Assembly (NCBI GenBank): GCA_031284195.1
Contig: JAITAI010000223.1
Location: 1-7,088 of the forward strand
DNA length: 7,088 nucleotides
Direction: 5' to 3'
Origin: Treponema sp.
GTDB lineage: Bacteria > Spirochaetota > Spirochaetia > Treponematales > Breznakiellaceae
Shown: positions 1-5,490 of the stretch, one piece after another
How the letters are laid out: every line of letters starts with the position of its first letter
How positions within the stretch are numbered: position 1 is the first letter of the stretch
Program-made: the position numbers and the translations under genes
Notes under the pieces: model-generated
Database searches by the model: none
What the model was told of the DNA's origin: nothing
What the model saw: only the letters and a program-made list of their open reading frames with translations

Positions 1-464
1 TCTTTGCGCCGTTTTTCGTTGACCCAGGAGCCTCTATGATGGTTGCATCTAGTATGCTCTCTCCTCCCATTATCTTCTCCTGTCCCTTTGTTCACCCTTT
101 CAAAGAATTGCTTCGATAATCCGTGCTGCTCAAGTACATGCCGGTAGTTGAGCAGGGTTGTCGCATCCGGCGCCCCTTCCCGGCTGTAATCCAACCCCAT
201 GAACTTCCTCGCGTAACTATCGTAAATCTGTTCTTCCACCGCCTCGTCCGCTAGGTTGAACCATATCTACAGCAGGTACATCCTCAGCATGGGTTGTATC
301 CCTTTCGGCGGACGTCCGCGTTTTCCCTGAAAATAGTATGAGCTTATTTCCTCCTCAAGTTCTTTCCACGGTATAAGCCGCTCCTTCGTATCCAAAAATA
401 CTTCACGTCGTATGCGTTTGCGCTTCCCCTATTCTATATCCGTAACTGTTTGGTGCTTTTCCAT
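1..464 (-). pseudogene. IS5-type (InsH-like) transposase remnant, N-terminal part, truncated by the window edge
   Basis: Reading the minus strand from the ATG at 464 gives a recognisable IS5-family transposase N-terminus (DUF772 type): RREVFLDTKERLIPW, then KRGRPPKGIQPMLRMYLL, then IWFNLADEAVEEQIYDSYAR, then APDATTLLNYRHVLEQH. Two in-frame stops break it: TAG after the eleventh codon, and TAG inside the conserved LRMYLL-x-IWFNLAD block. Near position 60 the reading frame shifts; the continuation DATIIEAPGSTKNGAK, which carries the first Asp of the DDE catalytic triad (codon at 47-49), lies in another frame. The remaining catalytic part is beyond the window. It is therefore a dead insertion-sequence gene, not an expressed transposase. 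Family assignment rests on the conserved blocks as I know them from IS5/InsH proteins. The element's own terminal repeat could not be located in the 29 bases between this gene and the next element. Confidence 0.85.
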
Positions 465-493
465 GCTCTCTATTCTACTCCATCCTATCTGAT

Positions 494-515
494 TTAGAAG
501 TTATCCCTAAATAAT
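494..515 (+). repeat. Left terminal inverted repeat of the IS427-like element
   Basis: TTAGAAGTTATCCC followed by TAAATAAT. The reverse complement of 1338-1359 differs from it at only two positions (G/C at the seventh base and T/A at the eleventh). Confidence 0.75.
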
Positions 516-551
516 CAATACTAACACTCCGATAAAAGAACAAGAGGGGGA

Positions 552-1346
552 ACCAAGAAACAAAAGAAATCATGGGAGATAGCGGACGCTTTTTGGAAAA
601 AAGCAGCGCCCGTACTGCCCGGTAAAGCAGGGAAGCCGAATAAGAACTACCAGCGAAAACCGGGAGGAGGAGGGACTCCGCTGAACTCACGGAAGACCCT
701 GGAGGCAATTTGGTATGTATTGCGTACCGGAATACCAGGGAAAGCGCTCCCCCAGGACTTTGGCGCTTCAAGCGCCGTCCACCGGTATTTCCGGCTCTGG
801 GGTGAAGAAGGCTTTTTCAAGGCCCTGTGGATTGCCGCTCTTGCCTCATATGAGGAAGTCGCCGGTATCCAAGGGTAAGCGCCGATGGCGGTATGACCAC
901 CGCACCTTGGGCACCAGAAACCGTACACTGACCGGGGAAAAAACGGCAGCAACCCCCCTATGCTCGTAGACGAGTACCCCGGTCCCTGGTGGTAACCGGC
1001 ACGAAGTATCCCCGCTTGAAACCCGCCTGAATGCGTTCGTTAGTATTCGCCCTGCTATATTTGAACATCATCAATAGCTAGGTCGTGACCAAGGGTATAG
1101 TGGCATTAGAACTAGTCGTATTACGGAGATTCATTCCTTCACCGCAAAGGCTGGGGAGAGGAGAGAACCGAAAAACAGACCAACGGGGACTATACGGCCC
1201 GTCTGGGGGTTATGGATGTTTCCCATTCCTGGATACATTGCTTCCGAAAACTGCTGGTACGCTTTGAAAAACTGAAAACGTCATACGAAGGCTTGCTTAT
1301 GTTTGCCGGTGCTTTTATCGCTTTCCGTAAGGCTGATATTATTTAG
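552..1346 (+). pseudogene. IS427-like transposase, multiply frameshifted
   Basis: Conserved blocks of an IS5-superfamily (IS427/IS1031-like) DDE transposase appear in order on the plus strand but in changing frames. They are SWEIADAFWKKAAPVLPGKAG, then WYVLRTGIPGKALPQDFGAS with SAVHRYFRLWGEEGFFKALW (stop TAA at 876-878), then SADGGMTTAPWAPETV (first catalytic Asp, codon 884-886), DRGKNGS...MLVDE, GNRHEVSPLE, an RDQGYSG block near 1085-1105 matching the usual DAGY region, and VMDVSHSWIHCFRKLLVRFE with a C-terminus AFRKADII ending at TAG 1344-1346. At least four frame changes, several stops and a small deletion near 870-880 disable it. The expected catalytic Glu in the VVE-xx-HSW block is Asp here. 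No ATG is found at the expected N-terminus, so the start is approximate. Confidence 0.8.
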
Positions 1347-1359
1347 GGTTAAGTTCTAA
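1338..1359 (-). repeat. Right terminal inverted repeat of the IS427-like element
   Basis: This is the inverted partner of 494-515 (20 of 22 bases). It overlaps the transposase stop codon, as is common in compact insertion sequences. Confidence 0.75.
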
Positions 1360-1373
1360 GTATAAACAATCCT

Positions 1374-1393
1374 GTTATGCGAAGTAAAAACCC
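1374..1393 (+). repeat. Left 20-bp inverted repeat of the AT-rich cassette
   Basis: GTTATGCGAAGTAAAAACCC. The reverse complement of 2073-2092 is identical except for A in place of G at the eleventh base. A 19/20 match within 720 bp is far beyond chance for this composition. Confidence 0.8.
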
Positions 1394-1402
1394 CTACGAA
1401 GT

Positions 1403-1422
1403 GCCCGCCATGGACAGCGGGC
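1403..1422 (-). repeat. GC-rich hairpin at the left cassette end, downstream of the membrane-protein gene
   Basis: GCCCGC (1403-1408) and GCGGGC (1417-1422) pair around an 8-nt loop. It lies 8 bp past the stop codon of the minus-strand gene and could end its transcript, but the T-rich run (near 1386-1390) begins more than ten bases further on, so it is a poor classic terminator. It resembles the hairpin at 2032-2055. Confidence 0.5.
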
Positions 1423-1429
1423 GTGCTCT

Positions 1430-1966
1430 TTATATTATATATTTATATACTGGTATTATTGTTATTAAAACATATACCAATAACAATATCCCAACAATTA
1501 TTATTTTCATTTTATTTAAACCGTTTTTATACTGAACAACTTTTACTTTATTTTTGTATATTTTTATAACATCATATAATAATGTTATTATTCCAGTTCC
1601 AGATAATACAAATACAAGTATTCTAAATATTTTTATATATTCCAAATTTTCATAAAGACATACTTCAATGGATGTTACTCCCATTTTTATTGACCCAATA
1701 AATGCAACTATTGACCAAATAATTTTGTTATATTTTTGTTTTATATCAGGTAACTTTACTGTATACATTATGAAACAAACCATTGAGAAAATTATCCCCA
1801 TCAAAGGCAACCGTAATATTGTTAAATTGTTTTTTTCAACTGAAACCATTACATTTCCTAAAAAATCAACGTATGCGGGAATATCATTGGGAAGATTATT
1901 ATACAACATTGGTAAAACAATAATGGGGATAATGTTTAAAATAATAGAAACGATTAATAAAGTCAT
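1430..1966 (-). CDS. Small integral membrane protein, DUF1648-like
   Basis: A 178-residue, very hydrophobic protein with about five predicted membrane spans (residues 2-21, 51-70, 81-101, 112-131 and 153-174). After the first span, residues 25-39 (LPNDIPAYVDFLGNV) resemble the LPD-x-IP-x-H-x-x-x-x-G loop of DUF1648 proteins, a family that includes the SdpI immunity/signalling proteins of Firmicutes; the following LPL at the start of span 2 also fits. The role is unknown, and membrane sensing or immunity would be only an analogy. The start at 1966 is supported by GGAG nine bases upstream and by a strong promoter. Base composition is much more AT-rich than every neighbour, with AT-rich codons (Ile, Asn, Lys, Tyr), which points to horizontal origin. 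It is a single-gene unit between inverted repeats. The family call is from one short motif and topology, so it is moderate. Confidence 0.65.
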   Translation of the reverse strand: MTLLIVSIILNIIPIIVLPMLYNNLPNDIPAYVDFLGNVMVSVEKNNLTILRLPLMGIIFSMVCFIMYTVKLPDIKQKYNKIIWSIVAFIGSIKMGVTSIEVCLYENLEYIKIFRILVFVLSGTGIITLLYDVIKIYKNKVKVVQYKNGLNKMKIIIVGILLLVYVLITIIPVYKYII

Positions 1967-1994
1967 ATTCTACATCTCCAAAAGTTTTTTAGCT

Positions 1995-2023
1995 ATTTTA
2001 TCTTCAATTTTCATTTATGTCAA
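1995..2023 (-). promoter_or_regulatory. Near-consensus sigma-70 promoter for the DUF1648-like gene
   Basis: On the minus strand TTGACA (2018-2023) is followed after exactly 17 bases by TAAAAT (1995-2000). The -35 box is perfect and the -10 box matches five of six bases. Transcription would start near 1988, leaving a leader of about 22 nt with a GGAG ribosome-binding site (1977-1980) before the ATG at 1966. The promoter lies inside the inverted-repeat-bounded segment, so the gene carries its own expression signal. Confidence 0.65.
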
Positions 2024-2031
2024 GATATTTT

Positions 2032-2062
2032 GCGCTGCCACGGATGGCGGTACGCTCCTTTT
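2032..2062 (+). repeat. Hairpin at the right cassette end, terminator-like on the plus strand
   Basis: GCG-CTGCC (2032-2039) pairs with GGCGG-TA-CGC (2046-2055) around ACGGAT, with a 2-nt bulge, and is followed by TCC and a T-run. It would act as a plus-strand terminator, but no plus-strand gene precedes it. The core is similar to the hairpin at 1403-1422, and each sits just inside a copy of the 20-bp inverted repeat. Confidence 0.4.
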
Positions 2063-2072
2063 TAAAAAATTT

Positions 2073-2092
2073 GGGTTTTTATTTCGCATAAC
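2073..2092 (-). repeat. Right 20-bp inverted repeat of the AT-rich cassette
   Basis: GGGTTTTTATTTCGCATAAC, the inverted partner of 1374-1393 with one mismatch. Both copies point their GTTATGCG end outward, as terminal repeats of a mobile element would. Confidence 0.8.
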
Positions 2093-2096
2093 TCAA

Positions 2097-2122
2097 GTAT
2101 ATACGACTCATTTCGTATATAC
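2097..2122. promoter_or_regulatory. Perfect 10-bp palindrome arms (GTATATACGA), operator- or hairpin-like
   Basis: GTATATACGA (2097-2106) and TCGTATATAC (2113-2122) are perfect inverted copies separated by 6 bp. A related smaller palindrome, ATACG-AAG-CGTAT, follows at 2140-2152. They lie between the cassette end and the 3' end of the lipoprotein gene. The right arm is followed by CCCC and six Ts on the plus strand. Either a protein-binding site or a weak terminator is possible; the sequence does not decide. Confidence 0.45.
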
Positions 2123-2231
2123 CCCTTTTTTCGCATTGTATACGAAGCGTATTTTACGGATCAAAATTTTTTGCCGCTTTTTAAATAAGCTACCGTCGTC
2201 TCACGATGCAGAGAATCGAAAGACGCCACAT

Positions 2232-3983
2232 TCACCGGACCGTAATTCGGTTGACCTTCCCGGCTGCAAAACCCCAGCGCTGGTTCACATACGCAGAGAA
2301 GGCTCCCGCTTCAGTATGGAAGGCCCGGGCAATGTCCGGCCAGGTATGAGAAGCTTCGTCCATGGGAGGCAGCACGGTGCGGCGCCAGGGAGAAGCATTG
2401 ATCCGGGCGGCCAGGTATTCCCCAAAATAGGACGCGGCATGAGATACGGGCTGCTGGAGTACATGGGCCATAAACTCGTTGAGCATCAAATAGGAATCCT
2501 GCACGTCATAATGCTGATAATCAAAAAAAGAAAGGATGAATTCCTTTGCAGTGGGATTCAAAGTTTCAAAACGATGACGGCTGAAATTCCGAAAATCCTC
2601 ATCAATAAAGAAAAGCCCGTGGAACCCTTCATGGACCATGAACTGGGAACGCAGATACTCAGGAGATTCCCGGGAAAGGGAAATAACCGCACCTGTACCC
2701 ATTGACCAAGCGCCGGTTTCTGTTCGATTTATGATACCCGCTGCTTGGAGTATACTTTCCAGCTCCCGCTCTTCTTGAGAAAGGGGAAACCCAGTGTTTT
2801 GGGCAGCCTCGAAAAAGGCGGCCAGATCCTTTGCCCGGTAATCATGGGCATTCCAGCCGTGTAGATTCGCTATCTCCTGGTCAGCAGCAAGACGGCCCCG
2901 AAAACCGGCTTTTTCAGTGAAGAAAGCCAGCCGCTTAAACAGAGCATCCTGGATCTTATAATCAGCGGTATCAAAAATGAGTATCGAAGGAAAATCTTTC
3001 CATTGAAAGCACTCGTAACGGGGGTCCCGCCAGTTTTGTTGGGGATAGTTCAGGATGATGCCGGGATCTGCTATGATTGGATGTTCAGGAAAAGAAGGGT
3101 TCTGTGCAGGAATAAGCATGAAGGTTTTGAACTGCCTATTCCCGCTACTCTTCAGCGGATAGGGAACAGGGGGTAAAGCTCCCGAAGGAATGAACAAGGA
3201 CGCTCCGGATCCCTCATGCTGGGAAGTATAATCAAAACGCCTGTTTCCCCCACTGACCCGGATCGTGGAGGCTTCTCCTTCGGCATATACTGCAAGCCCT
3301 CCGGTAATCTGGTATTGAGATGGAGGGTTTATGCTGAACCCATAGGGATACCGGGGCTCCTGTTCTTCTTGAAACACAAAAGGACTTGCCCGTAAGGTGA
3401 AATTCCGCGGAGTTTCTGTTTCTTGGGTAAATTCCTGGGTAAATCCGTACCAGCGGTTTACGAGGCTCAGAGAATGCAGTTCAAAGATCCAAGCAGGAAT
3501 CTCATCAGATACAGGAGAATCGGTGTTGTCCCCTGATTCTGAGGCAACCTGGAGACGTATCTTTTCTAATCCGGTATTAACCGGTATCACATAGCGGATA
3601 CGGCTCGGTTTGGTATCCATACCGAGAAAAGAAGCGTCATAGGGAAGGACCCAGGCGGCTTCCCCTTCGATGATGAAGGTGATCCGATAGGGAGGCGTCC
3701 CTGCATTGGTTCCGTCTACCGGTCGGATCCTATACGCTACTTCCAAAGCCCCTTGAGGAGGAACCGGCAAGGTCTTTTCAAACACATATTCGAATACTTC
3801 CGGTTTGGAAAGGGGAAGCGCCCCTGATGTGGCTACTTGGGAAAGACCGTATAAGGGGGTCTTGTCCTCTGTGCCATAAAAGGGAAATGCCACCAGTTCC
3901 TTATACGTACAGGAACTGGTCCCCAGGTGACCGGCCAAAAAGATCAGTAAGACCGGATACCGTAGTTTGGCAGGTACCAACAT
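2232..3983 (-). CDS. Predicted lipoprotein with a gluzincin-like HExxH zinc metallopeptidase domain
   Basis: A 583-residue exported protein. Residues 1-25 form a lipoprotein signal peptide: basic start, hydrophobic YPVLLIFLAG, and lipobox TSSC with Cys25 as the lipidation site. Residues 30-320 are rich in beta-strand and Pro/Gly and look like extracellular sandwich modules; I recognise no named family. The C-terminal part has VHEGFH, an HExxH zinc-binding helix (His451, Glu452, His455), followed by LNEFMAH in which Glu503, 48 residues later, is placed as the third zinc ligand of a gluzincin. This suggests a cell-surface or periplasmic protease; the substrate is unknown. The ATG at 3983 has GAGGA six bases upstream. 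It follows the 259-aa gene by 20 nt and is surely co-transcribed with it. Recognition of the motif is direct; protease activity is inferred. Confidence 0.8.
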   Translation of the reverse strand: MLVPAKLRYPVLLIFLAGHLGTSSCTYKELVAFPFYGTEDKTPLYGLSQVATSGALPLSKPEVFEYVFEKTLPVPPQGALEVAYRIRPVDGTNAGTPPYRITFIIEGEAAWVLPYDASFLGMDTKPSRIRYVIPVNTGLEKIRLQVASESGDNTDSPVSDEIPAWIFELHSLSLVNRWYGFTQEFTQETETPRNFTLRASPFVFQEEQEPRYPYGFSINPPSQYQITGGLAVYAEGEASTIRVSGGNRRFDYTSQHEGSGASLFIPSGALPPVPYPLKSSGNRQFKTFMLIPAQNPSFPEHPIIADPGIILNYPQQNWRDPRYECFQWKDFPSILIFDTADYKIQDALFKRLAFFTEKAGFRGRLAADQEIANLHGWNAHDYRAKDLAAFFEAAQNTGFPLSQEERELESILQAAGIINRTETGAWSMGTGAVISLSRESPEYLRSQFMVHEGFHGLFFIDEDFRNFSRHRFETLNPTAKEFILSFFDYQHYDVQDSYLMLNEFMAHVLQQPVSHAASYFGEYLAARINASPWRRTVLPPMDEASHTWPDIARAFHTEAGAFSAYVNQRWGFAAGKVNRITVR

Positions 3984-4003
3984 GGTTATCTCCTCTTACC
4001 CTA

Positions 4004-4783
4004 CTATAGGGCGACGATGTTTCGGGCTATCCGTTGAGCAAGGGAATATTTCCGTTCATTGGTTATTTCTGGATCCCCCCGCAGAAAGCTTTCAAGCTGG
4101 GCCCGGAAGGCTTCAGGTAAAACCGGGAGTTCCAGGGTCTGTTTATAATAGGCCCGATGGGATGGCTCAAATTGATGATTAATACAAAACAGGGTAAGAC
4201 AGGCGGTTTTAATGAAGAGGGCAGAGGAAATGAGGTAATTGAAATCATCCTCCTGAAGAAACGCCGCCCCCAGGTCGTTCAATAAATGTTCCATCTTGGA
4301 TTGATAGATATACCGCATCTGCACCCAAAAGGTATCATCCAGGTTGAGTAGTCGCTTTCGTATGTCCTGGATCCAATCGGTCCGATGAAAAAGAAGCTCC
4401 CCCTGGGTCAACCTATAGAACCCGTAGGTGCCTGAATCCTTGATAATCCACAAGGACGCCGAGTCGGTAGATGCCATAGAAACCAAGGTCTGGATCTGCT
4501 GGGTAGATTTATACTCCAGTCTGACCGGAAGCCCTCCGATAAGGAAGCGATCCTTATCAGCCGGGCCGGAAGTCTCAAAGGCCGCCACGTCTTCCCCGTA
4601 CAGGCGACCCCGTTCCTCTTCGTCCGGGATAGATCCTGCATAAAATACGTCTAGGATCAAGGCGAAATAGGGATCCAGGATATCCCCCTGGGCGGCCTCG
4701 TTAAGGGAAACACATTCCACCTCCGGCCATTGAGCAAGCATTTTGGTGAACCGCTCAGCAAGCAGTTTGGTCTTATATTTCAT
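4004..4783 (-). CDS. Degenerate nucleotidyltransferase-fold protein (DUF4037-like)
   Basis: A 259-residue soluble protein, first gene of the operon. The N-terminal part follows the layout of minimal nucleotidyltransferases: WPEVECVSLNEAAQGD (residues 19-34), then DPYFALILDVF (37-47), where active relatives have a G-S motif and DPxSDLDLxVF, and later GLPVRLEYK (84-92). Residues 150-235 look like the all-helical C-terminal domain of DUF4037-type proteins, with LFCINHQF (198-205) and LPVLPEAF (219-226). Both metal-binding aspartates appear replaced (Ala41, Ile43), so catalysis is doubtful; a binding or regulatory role is possible. AAGGA lies six bases before the ATG at 4783. It ends with tandem TAG stops, 20 nt before the lipoprotein. 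The fold call is from pattern memory and is moderate; the coding status is firm. Confidence 0.7.
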   Translation of the reverse strand: MKYKTKLLAERFTKMLAQWPEVECVSLNEAAQGDILDPYFALILDVFYAGSIPDEEERGRLYGEDVAAFETSGPADKDRFLIGGLPVRLEYKSTQQIQTLVSMASTDSASLWIIKDSGTYGFYRLTQGELLFHRTDWIQDIRKRLLNLDDTFWVQMRYIYQSKMEHLLNDLGAAFLQEDDFNYLISSALFIKTACLTLFCINHQFEPSHRAYYKQTLELPVLPEAFRAQLESFLRGDPEITNERKYSLAQRIARNIVAL

Positions 4784-4815
4784 GATCGTTCCTTACTATA
4801 GATATATAAGCTTTG

Positions 4816-4836
4816 TTCAAAATCTGACATTTTGAA
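4816..4836. promoter_or_regulatory. Perfect 8-bp palindrome upstream of the operon (candidate operator or leader hairpin)
   Basis: TTCAAAAT (4816-4823) and ATTTTGAA (4829-4836) are exact inverted copies with a 5-bp spacer, beginning 33 bp before the start codon of the 259-aa gene. The symmetry and position suit a repressor site; in RNA it would be a weak A/U hairpin. Confidence 0.4.
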
Positions 4837-4863
4837 AAGCCTCATATTTATTTTAATTGTAAC

Positions 4864-4893
4864 ATGCTATGGGGATCATCGGTAACCGGTCAA
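4864..4893 (-). promoter_or_regulatory. Candidate proximal promoter of the nucleotidyltransferase-lipoprotein operon
   Basis: On the minus strand TTGACC (4888-4893) is followed after 18 bases by TAGCAT (4864-4869). The -35 matches five of six bases and the -10 four of six. It would give a leader of about 75 nt containing the 4816-4836 palindrome. It is a weak call and competes with the more distal promoter at 5213-5241. Confidence 0.3.
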
Positions 4894-4940
4894 TTCAGGA
4901 TAAACACATAGAAAAATGGGGGTAGGGGAAACTTCGACGC

Positions 4941-4960
4941 CCCCTGCGCTCTTACAGGGG
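4941..4960 (-). repeat. Stem-loop just past the T-run of the branched terminator
   Basis: CCCCTG (4941-4946) and CAGGGG (4955-4960) pair perfectly around an 8-nt loop, and GC bases beyond can extend the stem with one bulge. It follows the branched hairpin in the minus-strand direction and has no T-run of its own. Confidence 0.45.
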
Positions 4961-4965
4961 AGCAT

Positions 4966-5022
4966 AAAAAACCCGGAGAGACCCTGTCTCTATACGACGT
5001 ACGAAACCGTATCCCTCCGGGT
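4966..5022 (-). terminator. Branched (three-way) hairpin ending in TTTTTT
   Basis: ACCCGG (4971-4976) pairs with CCGGGT (5017-5022). Inside it are two further helices: AGAGAC/GTCTCT with a CCT triloop (4977-4991) and ATACG/CGTAT (4992-5012). On the minus strand the closing GC helix runs straight into six Ts (4966-4971), the form of an intrinsic terminator; on the plus strand no T-run follows. The extra branches are unusual for a plain terminator and suggest a folded RNA 3' end or an attenuator. Confidence 0.5.
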
Positions 5023-5083
5023 AAAAAGAATGGAGAGCATCAATATTTTTAAATAACCCAATTACCGCCTGAGGCACAGAGGA

Positions 5084-5167
5084 TTACTGAGAGAGGTAGC
5101 AGCAATCCCCTGGTAATTTCCTATAATAAGGTTCTTGCCATTTTATTGGTTCTGCAAAAACCTTCAT
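5084..5167 (-). CDS. Possible 27-aa leader peptide inside the candidate structured RNA
   Basis: ATG at 5167 opens a short frame beginning MKVFAEPIKWQEPYY and ending CCYLSQ before TAA (5084-5086). The stop falls inside the 3' arm of the 13-bp stem, so a ribosome translating it would disrupt that stem, as in attenuation leaders. A good ribosome-binding site is not visible (AGCGG directly abuts the ATG), and the frame could be chance. Confidence 0.2.
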   Translation of the reverse strand: MKVFAEPIKWQEPYYRKLPGDCCYLSQ

Positions 5168-5212
5168 CCGCTAATTTCTAGTTAGCTACATGTAACTTAA
5201 TTAGCTATAACT

Positions 5213-5241
5213 AACATACTCTATTAAAAAAGATTTGTAAA
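5213..5241 (-). promoter_or_regulatory. Candidate sigma-70 promoter with upstream A-tracts
   Basis: On the minus strand TTTACA (5236-5241) is followed after 17 bases by TATGTT (5213-5218), giving a start near 5206. Directly upstream (5245-5279) are runs of 6 to 9 As or Ts spaced roughly one helical turn apart, as in UP elements or bent DNA before strong promoters. The imperfect palindrome TAGTTAGCTA / TAGCTATAACTA (5179-5188 and 5202-5213) spans the start-site region and could be an operator. Confidence 0.45.
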
Positions 5242-5259
5242 GCCTTTTTTAAAAAAAAA

Positions 5260-5490
5260 TTACTTTTTTTCATTTTTTTCTGAGGCTATTGCAAAACAAG
5301 CCAGGATCATAACATGCCTTACCCCAAGGGGATTAAGAAACCCATTTCCATCTGATCCCTGCCTGGGACCCATGCTGCAAAACACAAGGGAATCATCCAG
5401 GTAAAAAAGCATGTAGACTAAGCCTACCAAGGGACTCAGATGCACGTCATGGCTCTTTCCGGAACCCTTCTCTTTCTGCTTCGGTATCAA
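5260..5490 (-). other. Weak open frame in a region without a confident gene (5260-5610)
   Basis: A 76-codon frame opens with TTG at 5490 and runs to TAA at 5260. It lacks a convincing ribosome-binding site, shows no recognisable domain, and its end lies in the A/T homopolymer tracts upstream of the 5213-5241 promoter. Segments such as LSPLVGLVYMLFYLDD are hydrophobic but not clearly a membrane span. I see no firm gene between 5242 and 5610; this frame and the one at 5447-5569 are the only candidates. Confidence 0.15.

Larger units (their letters stand above)
494..1359 (+). mobile_element. Decayed IS5-superfamily (IS427-like) insertion sequence, both ends present
   Basis: The segment is about 866 bp, a normal size for IS427-type elements, and is bounded by imperfect terminal inverted repeats of 22 bp (494-515 and 1338-1359, 20 of 22 matching). 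The whole transposase reading lies between the repeats, with its stop codon inside the right repeat. I see no clear target-site duplication, which fits an old insertion or later edge erosion. It lies 29 bp from the neighbouring IS5-type remnant, so this is a spot where insertions have accumulated. Confidence 0.75.
1374..2092. mobile_element. Possible 719-bp cassette: AT-rich gene bounded by near-perfect inverted repeats
   Basis: The two ends carry a 20-bp inverted repeat with one mismatch (1374-1393 and 2073-2092). Just inside each end sits a GC-rich hairpin with a shared core of the type GCTG-CC-ATGGCGG (1403-1422 and 2032-2055), also in inverted arrangement. Between them the DNA is very AT-rich and holds one complete gene with its own promoter, unlike the roughly 50% GC genes around it. 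No transposase or integrase is encoded inside and no convincing target duplication flanks it. A loosely matching AAGTATAWAC occurs outside both ends (1358-1367 and 2095-2104), but not directly abutting both. Mobility is an inference; two unrelated copies of a dispersed repeat would look similar. Confidence 0.4.
4966..5206 (-). ncRNA. Candidate structured RNA or operon leader (about 240 nt)
   Basis: This span of about 240 nt runs from a predicted start near 5206 to the T-run at 4966. It contains a long stem-loop (5077-5112): CAGGGGATTGCTG pairs with CAGTAATCCTCTG over 13 bp around a 10-nt loop. Two of those pairs are G.U on the minus strand but would be A.C mismatches on the plus strand, which favours minus-strand RNA. 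AATTACC/GGTAATT (5060-5066 with 5112-5118) closes this stem. The branched terminator follows. I do not recognise a known family: 6S, tmRNA, SRP RNA and common riboswitch cores were considered and do not match. It could be a free small RNA, or the leader of the downstream operon with the terminator as attenuator. No covariation evidence is available here. Confidence 0.4.

Noticed and set aside
1374..2092. Integron gene cassette with attC sites
   Set aside because: Treponemes can carry chromosomal integrons, so the cassette ends and the GCTAAC-rich spot near 6867-6880 were checked. Neither has the RYYYAAC / GTTRRRY core pairs expected of attC.
1668..2705. A 345-codon plus-strand open frame
   Set aside because: It runs antisense through the DUF1648-like gene, across non-coding repeats and into the 3' part of the metalloprotease gene, changing composition abruptly. 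It has no ribosome-binding site and no recognisable domain.
4408..4641. Minus- and plus-strand frames inside the 259-aa gene
   Set aside because: They are out-of-phase shadows of a well-supported coding region with its own ribosome-binding site and tandem stops.
4960..5120. Known RNA families (glycine riboswitch because of GGAGAGACC; 6S RNA; tmRNA because of the nearby TTCGACG)
   Set aside because: The isolated short matches are not followed by the rest of each family's conserved core, and the helices seen do not fit those folds.
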